DNA of 64,000 nt, from positions 1 through 64,000 of the forward strand of contig JAWXUM010000008.1 of NCBI GenBank assembly GCA_044432645.1. Direction: 5' to 3'. The stretch comes from SIG603 sp044432645 (lineage in GTDB: Bacteria; Bacillota; Clostridia; Oscillospirales; Acutalibacteraceae). The notes below the pieces were generated by a model. The model made no database searches. It worked only from the letters and a program-made list of their open reading frames with translations, and was not told the DNA's origin. A program made the position numbers and the translations under genes. Of the stretch, positions 32,619 through 40,435 are shown piece by piece; position 1 is the first letter of the stretch, and each line of letters begins with the position of its first letter.

Positions 32619-32966
32619 TTACATCAGCTTAAAAAGCTGGTCTTTTTTTGCCTGAAATTCTTCTTCGGTGATTACACCAATGTCCTTCAATTCTTTGTAT
32701 TTTTTCAATTCGTCTGCAGCACTTTGTCTTGTGTTAGAAGGAGGCCAATAAGGTATGTAAGAAGCTGCATTAATTGGAGTCTGCTGTGCATTTTTATCTG
32801 GAATAAAGCTAACATGGATAATGGCAACTATAAATAACATCCAACCATAAAACCACCACAAACCAAAACTGTAACCTTTACTTTTTGCGATATTAGCAGG
32901 GATAAAGGCAAGACCTGCAGCAATTGCTAAGCTGACAAAAGATGTCATTAACAAATAATCTTCCAT
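32619..32966 (-). CDS. Small membrane protein with C-terminal SHOCT domain (C)
   Basis: The 115-aa product has two hydrophobic segments (about 5-22 and 34-52), a Pro/Ser linker and the SHOCT module (LKKYKELKDIGVITEEEFQA). GGAGAAAAA precedes the ATG. Its layout is like the 152-aa protein encoded at 456-914, without the cysteine ribbon. Confidence 0.75.
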   Translation of the reverse strand: MEDYLLMTSFVSLAIAAGLAFIPANIAKSKGYSFGLWWFYGWMLFIVAIIHVSFIPDKNAQQTPINAASYIPYWPPSNTRQSAADELKKYKELKDIGVITEEEFQAKKDQLFKLM

Positions 32967-32993
32967 AATTTTTTCTCCTTAATTTCATGAATT

Positions 32994-33476
32994 TTAGAAC
33001 GAGCTGAAAAGAATTCCATAAAAAATGCCGAGAATAACTGAGATTCCTACTGCAACCCAAATGACGACTTTCACACCGTTATTATAATTCTCAACGGCTT
33101 GTTTCTTCCGCGTTTCCTCCGCGAAGAAATCACGCTGTATAGAATAATCTCTATCACGGATTGTTTGCTGTTCTTTTTCTTCTGTATATTCAAAAATAAC
33201 CATAGTCCCAGATTGGTTAATCATCATCGGTGCAGAGTATTTTACCATTAATTCTTCATTTTCAGTGACATGAATAGTAGACTCAGCAAATCCGATAAAA
33301 GTATCAAAAGTATGAGATTTGTACATTTTAACAATATGTTCACCTGCTGGAATATTAACGACGTTATTAGTCAATGTAAGCTTCCCTATGTTTTTTCCGT
33401 CAATATCGAAATATACATCGCCACCGAATATTTCAATCTCCTTTTGAGTTCTTTTAAGAAATACAAGTTTTGCCAT
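32994..33476 (-). CDS. Membrane-anchored protein with PEGA-like beta domain
   Basis: The 160-aa product has a beta-rich N-terminal part (DVYFDIDGKNIGKLTLTNNV, then NIPAGEHIVKMYKSH) that resembles PEGA-type surface modules, a charged stretch, and one membrane span at the C-terminus (about 134-156). AAGGAGAATATT precedes the ATG. A decayed paralogue lies directly upstream (33,520-33,915), so this gene has been duplicated in tandem. It belongs to the SHOCT operon. Confidence 0.7.
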   Translation of the reverse strand: MAKLVFLKRTQKEIEIFGGDVYFDIDGKNIGKLTLTNNVVNIPAGEHIVKMYKSHTFDTFIGFAESTIHVTENEELMVKYSAPMMINQSGTMVIFEYTEEKEQQTIRDRDYSIQRDFFAEETRKKQAVENYNNGVKVVIWVAVGISVILGIFYGILFSSF

Positions 33477-33519
33477 AATATTCTCCTTAACGCATTACCA
33501 CTAGATTGAAGCTTCCAAA

Positions 33520-33915
33520 ATGGCAAAAGAAATAGCTTCTATGATATCTCATACAATCCAGATGATTATGCCTGTATTATTTTTTCATTTTGTTCCTTCT
33601 TTCGATTACCGTATGTGCATAATCGTGAGTGGAAATAATCATATTACCAGGTTGATTGACCGCCATCGTAGCAATTTATCGAAACATAAGGTTTTCGTTT
33701 TTGTCAATATCAATTGTCGATTCATAAAAACCGATAAAAGTATTACAGTTATGATGCTTTTATATCTTAACAGTATGCTTACCCAGTACCACTTCAAATT
33801 CTTGATTAACAAGAGAAAGCTTACCGATATTTTCGTTATCAGTATCGAAGAAGATATCTTTGTCAAATGCTTCCATTTTTTGCTCGTTCCGACATGAAAA
33901 CACTAACTTTGCCAT
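33520..33915 (-). pseudogene. Decayed paralogue of the PEGA-like gene
   Basis: From ATG 33915 the frame reads MAKLVFSCRNEQKMEAFDKD, then IGKLSLVNQEFEVVLGKHTV, clearly parallel to the gene at 33,476 (MAKLVFLKRTQKEIEIFGGD, then IGKLTLTNNVV). It is broken by an in-frame TAA after TVKI, a later TGA-type break and loss of the membrane anchor. It explains the otherwise gene-free stretch 33,477-33,933. Confidence 0.7.
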
Positions 33916-33933
33916 TTGCGTAAACATGGTCGC

Positions 33934-34338
33934 TCAAAGATTTTCAGCTAACGATTTGAGTTCTTCAATTGGCATTTCCTTTCCTTGATATACCTTTGTT
34001 GTCTGAGCACTTCCAACTTCTTCAACCTTCATATAGACGGCACCTACATTTTTGCCACTAGCTTTTTTACCGATTGCATTAAACAGACCTGCCGTAGTTA
34101 GTACACTTGCTTTGTTGGAAGAAAATCCAGAAAGATCAGCTGTAGTGGCTGAGAGGATAGCTCCACACTTGTCACATAGGAAAAGTGTACGATTGCCCAT
34201 CATTTCCATCTTATCTTTTAGTTTCCAATAAGGCTCATGTGTGCCACACATAGGACATTTAGGAAATTTTGTGTCAATGAATTTCTGCGGGATACTACCA
34301 GAAAATCCATCGCATCGTCTAAAATCAAACATTCCCAT
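33934..34338 (-). CDS. Zinc-ribbon protein, first gene of the SHOCT operon
   Basis: The 134-aa product has two CxxC pairs (KCPMCGTHEPYW and FLCDKCGAIL), a classic zinc ribbon, followed by a Ser/Ala/Gly-rich stretch and a short helical tail (MPIEELKSLAENL). The tail is SHOCT-like in sequence but short. GAAAGAGG precedes ATG 34338. It lies nearest to the candidate invertible promoter, so it would be the first gene switched. Confidence 0.72.
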   Translation of the reverse strand: MGMFDFRRCDGFSGSIPQKFIDTKFPKCPMCGTHEPYWKLKDKMEMMGNRTLFLCDKCGAILSATTADLSGFSSNKASVLTTAGLFNAIGKKASGKNVGAVYMKVEEVGSAQTTKVYQGKEMPIEELKSLAENL

Positions 34339-34388
34339 AATAATACCTCTTTCTTACTTGATTTTTTGTATTATTAAATCAGCTATTT

Positions 34389-34573
34389 TCAAAATGTGTA
34401 CTTTTTGATTATTGTTGGGAAGTAGTATTGGAATTTGATTTGTTTTTTTATGAAGATAAAATCGAATAATTATACATAAAAAATTAACAGAATATTAAAA
34501 AAGTATTGACTTCAATTATTTATAGTGCTAAAATATTAATAATAAAACAGCTGTCAAAAAGTACACATTTTGA
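34389..34573. promoter_or_regulatory. Candidate invertible promoter bounded by 20-bp inverted repeats
   Basis: Perfect inverted repeats 34389-34408 (tcaaaatgtgtactttttga) and 34554-34573 enclose 145 bp. Each repeat is itself nearly a dyad (tcaaaa...ttttga), as in serine-invertase sites. Inside is a plus-strand promoter: TTGACT (34506-34511), 17-nt spacer, TAAAAT (34529-34534), now pointing away from the minus-strand operon and into a hairpin. After inversion it would face the gene at 34,338. A minus-strand TATAAT (34474-34469) without a good -35 is also present. Confidence 0.6.
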
Positions 34574-34592
34574 TAGCTGTTATTTTTTCTTT
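34547..34592. terminator. Bidirectional terminator formed by the right inverted repeat
   Basis: aacagctgtcaaaa with ttttgatagctgtt (one G-T pair) around agtacaca, with T-runs on both strands (tattttttct; ttttattatt). It would stop both the recombinase transcript and the inner promoter in its present orientation. Confidence 0.65.
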
Positions 34593-35194
34593 ATATTATG
34601 TATTAATTTATATTCTCGAATTTTTCGGTAAAATGTTGCTTCGCTCATATTACATTTTTCAAGGGCTTGCTCAAGACTCATTCTTTTTTCTTCCCAATTT
34701 TTTATTATTTTATCAAAGTCTTGCGGTATTGCCTTTTCTGGTCTACCGAATTTCACCCCACGAGCTTTTGCTGCTGCTATTCCTTCTGCTTGACGTTTTT
34801 TGATATTTTCTCGCTCGTTTTGTGCAACGAATGATAAAATTTGTAATACTAAATCTGCAATAAATGTCCCCATTAAATCTTTGCCATTTCTAGTATCTAA
34901 TAAAGGCATATCTATTACACAAATGTCAGCACCTATATCTTTGGTTAATATTTTCCATTGCGATTGAATTTCTTCATAATTTCTTCCAAGCCTATCTATA
35001 CTTTTAATATAAATTAAATCGCCTAATTTTAATCTATTAACCATTTTTTTGTAGTTTTTTCTGTCAAAATCTTTACCACTTTGTTTATCAATAAAAATTT
35101 TATCGATTGATACAGAAATACTATTAAGAGCAATTATTTGCCTATCTTCATTTTGGTCAGTGCTAGAAACACGTACATAGCCATAATTTTTCAT
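34580..35194 (-). CDS. Small serine recombinase (resolvase/invertase family)
   Basis: The 204-aa product has catalytic Ser in YVRVSSTDQ (Ser10), the active-site Arg pair in IKSIDRLGRN, the long E-helix region (QNERENIKKRQAEGIAAAKA) and a C-terminal helix-turn-helix (MSLEQALEKCNMSEATFYRK), the layout of Hin/Gin and Tn3-type resolvases. Its stop codon lies 7 nt beyond the right inverted repeat of the candidate switch, so it is the natural candidate for inverting that segment. It could also be a plasmid-style resolvase acting elsewhere. Confidence 0.9.
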   Translation of the reverse strand: MKNYGYVRVSSTDQNEDRQIIALNSISVSIDKIFIDKQSGKDFDRKNYKKMVNRLKLGDLIYIKSIDRLGRNYEEIQSQWKILTKDIGADICVIDMPLLDTRNGKDLMGTFIADLVLQILSFVAQNERENIKKRQAEGIAAAKARGVKFGRPEKAIPQDFDKIIKNWEEKRMSLEQALEKCNMSEATFYRKIREYKLIHNIKKK

Positions 35195-35422
35195 AGTGTA
35201 ACCTCAATATATATTTATTATAAATTAAAAGAACAAGTACGAATAACGAACTTGTTCTTTTAATTTTATTATATTCAATTTTACTGCACAATTGTAATTA
35301 TTTTCAATTATCATTATATGTAAATCCTTTCGCTGTTATTAACAAACAAGAGTATATCATATTAATGTTATAATAGCTAGATTAATAATAAGACAATATT
35401 TATGAGTTTATTAGCTATAATA
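35195..35422. other. Gene-free stretch upstream of the recombinase
   Basis: AT-rich DNA with an aagaacaagt...acttgttctt inverted repeat at about 35,228-35,259 just before the recombinase start; it may be an operator or terminator. No gene seen. Confidence 0.4.
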
Positions 35423-35724
35423 TTTTACAGTATCCAGTACCCTCGGTTCACATTCCCACCTTAAAAGCATATACCTGAACCTATGACCTTCGGGTTATGA
35501 GCTTTGCTATAAGCGCAAAATTCAGTGTTTATGGGAGTTTATAGCACTTTTTAGTCCATAAAATTGCCAAAAACCCGAGTGTCATTTCCACCCAGTCCAC
35601 TGTTTCCGTCCCAGTTTTTCCTATTATGGGTCAAAACATGGGTCAAGCTTTAAAAGTAATAAAGTCTAGTTTGATTTTTAATAAAATAAGCTCTCAAAAT
35701 TTGCTATGCTGTAAACAAAGAAAG
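35423..35724. repeat. Leader repeat B of the cassette array, ending in an att-like repeat
   Basis: Second copy of 10647-10949, with few differences, including the tRNA-Met-like stretch, the two tgggtca words 12 bp apart and the 32-bp repeat (35693-35724). Here the PBECR4 cassette follows directly, without the HD cassette. Confidence 0.7.
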
Positions 35725-35725
35725 A

Positions 35726-36298
35726 CTATTTTCTAAGCTTATCATATTGCACAACAGTTTCACCCGATTTAAGATTAATTTTTTCTTTATATAATAAGGT
35801 GTATTTTGTCTGACCTTTGGTATAATCTCTGTTGGTTTTTGGAAAGAACGAGCGACAGAAATATGTATTATCCTCTTTTTGTGAGATGAATATATAAATA
35901 TCATCCTCGTTTAGCGGAGTAGATAAAAGAAAATCTGCTTGTATTAAAGAAAACATATTAACTTTTTCGTTGTATCTAAAAATAATGTTGTTATCGTCAA
36001 AGAGTTTTTCAATATTTGATAATGGGAAAAATCTATCCTCAATTTGAGAGATATATCGACTTGTACAAATTTTATCATAAGTAGTTTTGTTCGAAATTAT
36101 AGAATTAAATACTTCTTCACGATTTTGTCTTGCAACTCTTAAATCTTTTAGTTTACCCAAACCTATTAGATGGTGAAAATCCCATTTTGTAAACACAATA
36201 TTTAAGTCAATTAAATTTTCTTTTCTGCCTAAAATTATATGATATTTAATATTTAACAATTTTTCAAACGATTTTGCACACGCAAATAATTCATCCAT
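35726..36298 (-). CDS. PBECR4-like nuclease-fold protein, copy 2
   Basis: A 190-aa paralogue of the protein at 11,518, with the same FHHLIGLGKLRDLRVARQNR core and the FCRSFFPKTNRDYTKGQ end. ATG 36298 has GAGAGGG upstream; the open frame could run 14 codons further back into the RNA hairpin. The N-terminal two thirds have changed much more than the last 60 residues, which are nearly unchanged. It has the same promoter and upstream RNA as copy 1. Confidence 0.72.
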   Translation of the reverse strand: MDELFACAKSFEKLLNIKYHIILGRKENLIDLNIVFTKWDFHHLIGLGKLKDLRVARQNREEVFNSIISNKTTYDKICTSRYISQIEDRFFPLSNIEKLFDDNNIIFRYNEKVNMFSLIQADFLLSTPLNEDDIYIFISQKEDNTYFCRSFFPKTNRDYTKGQTKYTLLYKEKINLKSGETVVQYDKLRK

Positions 36299-36314
36299 AA
36301 ACTTCCCTCTCATA

Positions 36315-36490
36315 TTAAAACAGTCGCCTTGCTTTCGCAAGACGACTAAGGTGCATTTTCTTTCGGTAAAACCTACTCCGACTTGAGGTTATTGCACAAC
36401 CCCTACTGAAAGCTAGGCATAACAAGGCTTGTCGGTACGCTATTATGCTTCATCGCTTAGACAGACACACAGTCGTTGCCTGTTGTTATT
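36315..36490 (-). ncRNA. Structured RNA upstream of PBECR4 gene, copy 2
   Basis: Homologue of the RNA at 12,107-12,285. Final hairpin 36322-36347 differs in the loop-closing pair (GCGAAAGC here). Inner helix: sense CCGAC (36435-36431) with GTCGG (36382-36378), replacing ATCGGT/ACCGAT. Sense GCCTTG near 36,428-36,423 can again pair with the hairpin 3' arm. The 5' end (sense CAGGCAACGACTGTGTGTCT) is unchanged between copies. Confidence 0.65.
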
Positions 36491-36493
36491 ATT

Positions 36494-36522
36494 ATATTAC
36501 ACTATTGTAGCAAATATGTCAA
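36494..36522 (-). promoter_or_regulatory. Promoter of PBECR4 RNA/gene, copy 2
   Basis: TTGACA (36522-36517), 17-nt spacer, TAATAT (36499-36494), the same as copy 1. Confidence 0.8.
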
Positions 36523-36714
36523 CGAGTTTAGAAAAATTTTGAGTTAAAAAATACTGGTTATTCTTTGTTAGATTTGCGAATAGAAATAATATTAATTTAG
36601 TGGTATAATTAATATATTATAATTTAAATTTATCCTTTGTGAAAAACTATTTTTCTAGTGTGACTGTGGATTCGAATTTTTTAATTATAAATTTTTATTA
36701 TAAGGGAGATTAAT

Positions 36715-37545
36715 ATGAAAGATATTAATATATATGCGTTCGCTGATGAAGCAGCAAAAAGCTTTGACGAACAAATTATTGCACTAAAACGAAACAACTT
36801 AAAAGGACTTGAAGCAAGAAAAATTGATGGCGAGAAAATAACAACTATCACACTTGAAAAAGCAAAAATTATGAAGCAAAAGCTTGATGATGCTGGACTT
36901 GTTACTTTTAGTATTGCTTCACCTATTGCTAAAATAGATATTAGAAATGATTTTAAAGAGCATTTAGAAACATTCAAGCATACTTTAGAAGTGGGCAGTA
37001 TTTTAGACTGTCATCAAATGCGAATATTCTCTTTTAGAATTAAAAATGATAACGATTATGTCGATTATAGAAACGAAATTATTGAAAGACTTTCTATTTT
37101 ATGCGAAACGGCTAAACCATATGGCATGGAATTATGCCACGAAAACGAAAAAGGTATTTATGGTGATATCGCAGTGAGATACTTAGATATTTTAAAGGAA
37201 GTTCCTTATTTGAAAGGAATTTTCGACCCAGCTAATTTTGTTCAATGTGGACAGGACACTTTGGAAGCTTGGGATATGCTTTCGAGTTACATAAAATATA
37301 TGCATATTAAAGATGCCTTTGAAAATGGAGTTATTGTTCCTGCTGGAAAAGGTATTGGTAACGTTAAAGCAATCTGTGAAAAATACATCGCACTCGGTGG
37401 CAAAGATTTTTCAATTGAACCACATCTTGCAATTTTTGACGGACTAAAAGACCTTGAAGGCGACGAGTTCACAAGTAAAGTTAAATATGCAAATGCTACA
37501 GAAGCATTTGATGTTGCTTGTAGTTCTTTTAAAGCTTTATTTTAA
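36715..37545 (+). CDS. Sugar phosphate isomerase/epimerase family protein (xylose isomerase-like TIM barrel)
   Basis: A 276-aa single TIM-barrel protein. ELCHENEKGIYGD, GIFDPANFVQCG, MHIKDAF and FSIEPHLAIF carry the metal-binding Glu, Asp, His and Glu typical of AP endonuclease 2 / xylose-isomerase-like enzymes. It would isomerise or epimerise a keto- or aldo-sugar released by the glycan locus. GGGAG precedes the ATG. It converges on the first sulfatase, with a shared terminator between them. Confidence 0.85.
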   Translation: MKDINIYAFADEAAKSFDEQIIALKRNNLKGLEARKIDGEKITTITLEKAKIMKQKLDDAGLVTFSIASPIAKIDIRNDFKEHLETFKHTLEVGSILDCHQMRIFSFRIKNDNDYVDYRNEIIERLSILCETAKPYGMELCHENEKGIYGDIAVRYLDILKEVPYLKGIFDPANFVQCGQDTLEAWDMLSSYIKYMHIKDAFENGVIVPAGKGIGNVKAICEKYIALGGKDFSIEPHLAIFDGLKDLEGDEFTSKVKYANATEAFDVACSSFKALF

Positions 37546-37559
37546 ATTAAACTGTATAA

Positions 37560-37598
37560 AAAACCTCGTAGAAAATTTTATTTCTACGAGGTTTTTAA
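37560..37598. terminator. Bidirectional terminator between isomerase and sulfatase
   Basis: aaaacctcgtagaaa with tttctacgaggttttt around aattttat; A- and T-runs serve both strands. Confidence 0.82.
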
Positions 37599-37605
37599 TT
37601 TATTA

Positions 37606-39171
37606 TTAACCTTCAAGTATACACGCAAGTTCTTCTTCATAAAGTTCGTGGGTTTTCCAGATATCCACATCAACATCATTGCTCAAGACTGTTCCAGTTG
37701 TGTTTCTGCCGTTTTCTACTGCAATTTGGAGTTTTGAAATTAAAGATTTTACTATATCTATATTTTCAAGAGCAATATTATTTTTCTCGCTTGGGTCAAT
37801 TTCCATATCATAAAGTTGAATTGGAGGAAGATTTAGTTCTTTTGCCATTTCTGGAGTGGAAATATCGTATTGATATGATTTGCTAGAAAAATAAGTGCCA
37901 GCACCACTGTATGGCGACAAAATAAGTTTCCATTTTGAAGTGCGAACAGCAAATTTGCCTGTTGATGATTGATGAATACAAAAATCACGCTCGGCAGTTT
38001 TATTTTCGAAAACTGAAGAAATATCAAAACTATCCTCTGCTGAATTACTTGAATAAGTTGAATTTGTTAAACTTGCAACCGTTGCAAAAACGTCAGTTAA
38101 GCAAACAAGGTTGTCGAATTCTTTTTCACATTCAAGATGGTTTTTCCACTGCATAATGAATGGAATTCTGTGTCCACCGTCCCAAGCATCTGCCTTGTAA
38201 CCACGATAAATTCCTGATGGGTGATGACCTTGTTCTAAAAGATTATCCACGCCAATATACGAAGCACAGCCGTTGTCACTTGCGAAAATTATGATTGTAT
38301 CTTCTTCAATTCCACAATCTTTAACTTTTTGAATAATTCTGCCAAGCGAGTTGTCAGTTTCTAAAACCATGTCGGCATATGGTGAATTTAGTCCACTTAT
38401 GCCACTAAATTCCTTGCTTGGTACAAGTGGTGTGTGTGGAGTTGTGGCAGCGAAGTATAAAAAAAATGGTTTTTCGTCTTGAGAATTTTCTTCAATATAT
38501 TTTTCGGCACGGTTTGTTAAGTTTCCAATAATTTCGTCAAATTTAAAGTTTGGTGCAACAGGTCCACACATTGAAGCAATATTATCACCAATAAATTCAT
38601 CTGACAACCATTGGTCGGGAATTTCTGTTGGATAGTTATTTTCGATATATGTATAAGGTGGCCAGTTTGGTAAATCGACACCATATGAATAATCGAAACC
38701 ATGGTGAGTTGGACTATCAAGAGTTGGTTTAGAAAAAGCTTCTTTCCAAACTTCTTGCAATTCTTCGATAGTTTTTGATGTTTTCTTTTTTGTTCTATAG
38801 AAAAAGTCGCCATTTTTTGCGTCAAAATCCCAGCCAAAACCCAAGTGCCATTTGCCAATATGGGCGGTGTTATAGCCATTTTCTTGCATCATTGTTCCAA
38901 TTGTTGCTTGCTCTTTTTTAATCCAAGAGTTGCCGTAAACACTGCAAATTCCACCTTGATGTTCGCTTCGCCAGTTGTGTCTGCCAGTAAGCAGTGAGTA
39001 TCTTGAAGGAGTGCATATTGCAGAGCTTGCGTGAACATCGGTGAATTTAACTCCGTTTTTCGCCATTTCATCCATGCATTTAGTGTTAATTTTGCTGTCT
39101 GAGTTAAAACAAGATACATCGCCATATCCTAAATCATCGGCAAAATAGATTATAACATTTGGTTTTTTCAT
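37606..39171 (-). CDS. Sulfatase 1 (arylsulfatase-like, cytoplasmic)
   Basis: The 521-aa product opens with metal ligands DD in IIYFADDLGYGD and has the maturation motif CTPSRYSLLTG (Cys53, converted to formylglycine by an anaerobic sulfatase-maturating enzyme not present in this window). GKWHLGF and IIFASDNGC complete the alkaline-phosphatase-type site. No signal peptide. I use ATG 39171 with GGGGGA upstream rather than TTG 39186. It forms a minus-strand operon with a UroD-like protein and GH31. The exact sulfate ester is unknown. Confidence 0.9.
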   Translation of the reverse strand: MKKPNVIIYFADDLGYGDVSCFNSDSKINTKCMDEMAKNGVKFTDVHASSAICTPSRYSLLTGRHNWRSEHQGGICSVYGNSWIKKEQATIGTMMQENGYNTAHIGKWHLGFGWDFDAKNGDFFYRTKKKTSKTIEELQEVWKEAFSKPTLDSPTHHGFDYSYGVDLPNWPPYTYIENNYPTEIPDQWLSDEFIGDNIASMCGPVAPNFKFDEIIGNLTNRAEKYIEENSQDEKPFFLYFAATTPHTPLVPSKEFSGISGLNSPYADMVLETDNSLGRIIQKVKDCGIEEDTIIIFASDNGCASYIGVDNLLEQGHHPSGIYRGYKADAWDGGHRIPFIMQWKNHLECEKEFDNLVCLTDVFATVASLTNSTYSSNSAEDSFDISSVFENKTAERDFCIHQSSTGKFAVRTSKWKLILSPYSGAGTYFSSKSYQYDISTPEMAKELNLPPIQLYDMEIDPSEKNNIALENIDIVKSLISKLQIAVENGRNTTGTVLSNDVDVDIWKTHELYEEELACILEG

Positions 39172-39187
39172 TTTAAATTCCCCCAAA

Positions 39188-40420
39188 TTAATAGTTATGA
39201 ATAATGTCCATTACAGTTTTTTCCCATTCAAATAAATTGCTAGGTCTACCACCAACTGTGCTTATGTCTTTTAATGTAAGTTCAAAATTGCAAGAGTTTT
39301 TATAGCAAGCGTCCATAATTGTGCAAATTTCTTTTTTCAAAACTTCTTTGTCAAGAGTTCCAACAGCAACTGAAGATGGATTTGGTTTTGAAGCAATTAC
39401 ATACTTTTTGCCAATTGTTTCGGCTGCAACATTAACATCAGCCCAAGGTGTTATAGATATTTTGCGAAGATTAGGAATTTTTTCTACTATGTCGATTTTT
39501 TTATCAAGTCCTTCACAACAGCCATAATAAACAAGTCCGCATTTACCAACGGTTTTTTTCATGTACTCAATGTCAAATTCCTCTTGCATATCTTTTGAAA
39601 CACTTGCAAAAATTTGTGCAGCACCTCTTCCCCAAAGGTTTTTATAATCGCAGTTGTCAACTTCTGGGTGAAGTGTGCTGTTCAGTGCTGATGTAGAGTG
39701 AACTGCATCAGGTGAGGTATCAAAAAGACCAAGTTTAAGGTATTGGTCGTGTCTGTTCATGTAAATATCAGTTAATTTTGCCACTAATTCGTGCGAAAAT
39801 TCTGGTTCGTCCATTAAATCAATAAGCAGTGGGGTAACACCACGAAAGTTTGCAATTCTGTCCCAAGTTGTCATTCCAACTTTGCTCACACCGATTTTTC
39901 TAACAGGAATAATATCGCCAACTGCATTTGCTATTTTGAAAAATTTTGCGTTAGTGCCTTCTTCATCATAAGTTATTGTGTCATAATGAAGCTTTTCAAG
40001 TCCTGATGTATCTGCAAATTGGTCAACATATTCATGCGATGATATGTTGGATTTTGTATTGTCTTTTAGTGTGTGGTCAATAGTTCCAACACCAATGCCA
40101 GTTGAATGAACTATTTTTCTAATTGGCAAATATGGTTGAACTATCATATCGGCACGGAAGTTTTCAAATTGATAGATAGATTTACGCATAACCATTTCAA
40201 TTCTTTTAAAATCCGGGTCTGAACAAAGTGGAGTTAAAACATTGTCTACATTCAGTTCGTTCCAAGGGATTTCGTCAATTAAAACAATAGGTCTAACCAT
40301 TTTTAAATCGTTTACTGCACGGTGAAGTGTACGGCGTTCATCGTTGTGTGATTCTTGTGAGTTTGCTAAATATTTTCTTGCTAATCCTCGTAATACTGCA
40401 ACTTCTTCATTATAATTCAT
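39188..40420 (-). CDS. UroD-like protein (uroporphyrinogen decarboxylase / corrinoid methyltransferase fold) 1
   Basis: A 410-aa protein of the URO-D superfamily by overall pattern (VYYGCCEGLDKKIDIVEKIP and KISITPWADV near the C-terminus). This superfamily covers heme-pathway HemE and MtaA/CmuA-type methyl-group transferases. HemE is about 340 aa and is not found in sugar loci, so a methyltransferase or an uncharacterised role is likelier. ATG 40420 has AAGGAG nine nt upstream. It sits between GH31 and sulfatase 1; a second member is at 55,139. No corrinoid protein gene is nearby. Confidence 0.75.
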   Translation of the reverse strand: MNYNEEVAVLRGLARKYLANSQESHNDERRTLHRAVNDLKMVRPIVLIDEIPWNELNVDNVLTPLCSDPDFKRIEMVMRKSIYQFENFRADMIVQPYLPIRKIVHSTGIGVGTIDHTLKDNTKSNISSHEYVDQFADTSGLEKLHYDTITYDEEGTNAKFFKIANAVGDIIPVRKIGVSKVGMTTWDRIANFRGVTPLLIDLMDEPEFSHELVAKLTDIYMNRHDQYLKLGLFDTSPDAVHSTSALNSTLHPEVDNCDYKNLWGRGAAQIFASVSKDMQEEFDIEYMKKTVGKCGLVYYGCCEGLDKKIDIVEKIPNLRKISITPWADVNVAAETIGKKYVIASKPNPSSVAVGTLDKEVLKKEICTIMDACYKNSCNFELTLKDISTVGGRPSNLFEWEKTVMDIIHNY

Positions 40421-40435
40421 AATCAAAAACTCCTT

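Noticed and set aside
37833..38156. Short frames on both strands within the sulfatase and GH genes (for example 37,935-38,156 and 54,171-54,377)
   Set aside because: They are shadows of long, well-supported genes, with no ribosome sites and biased composition.
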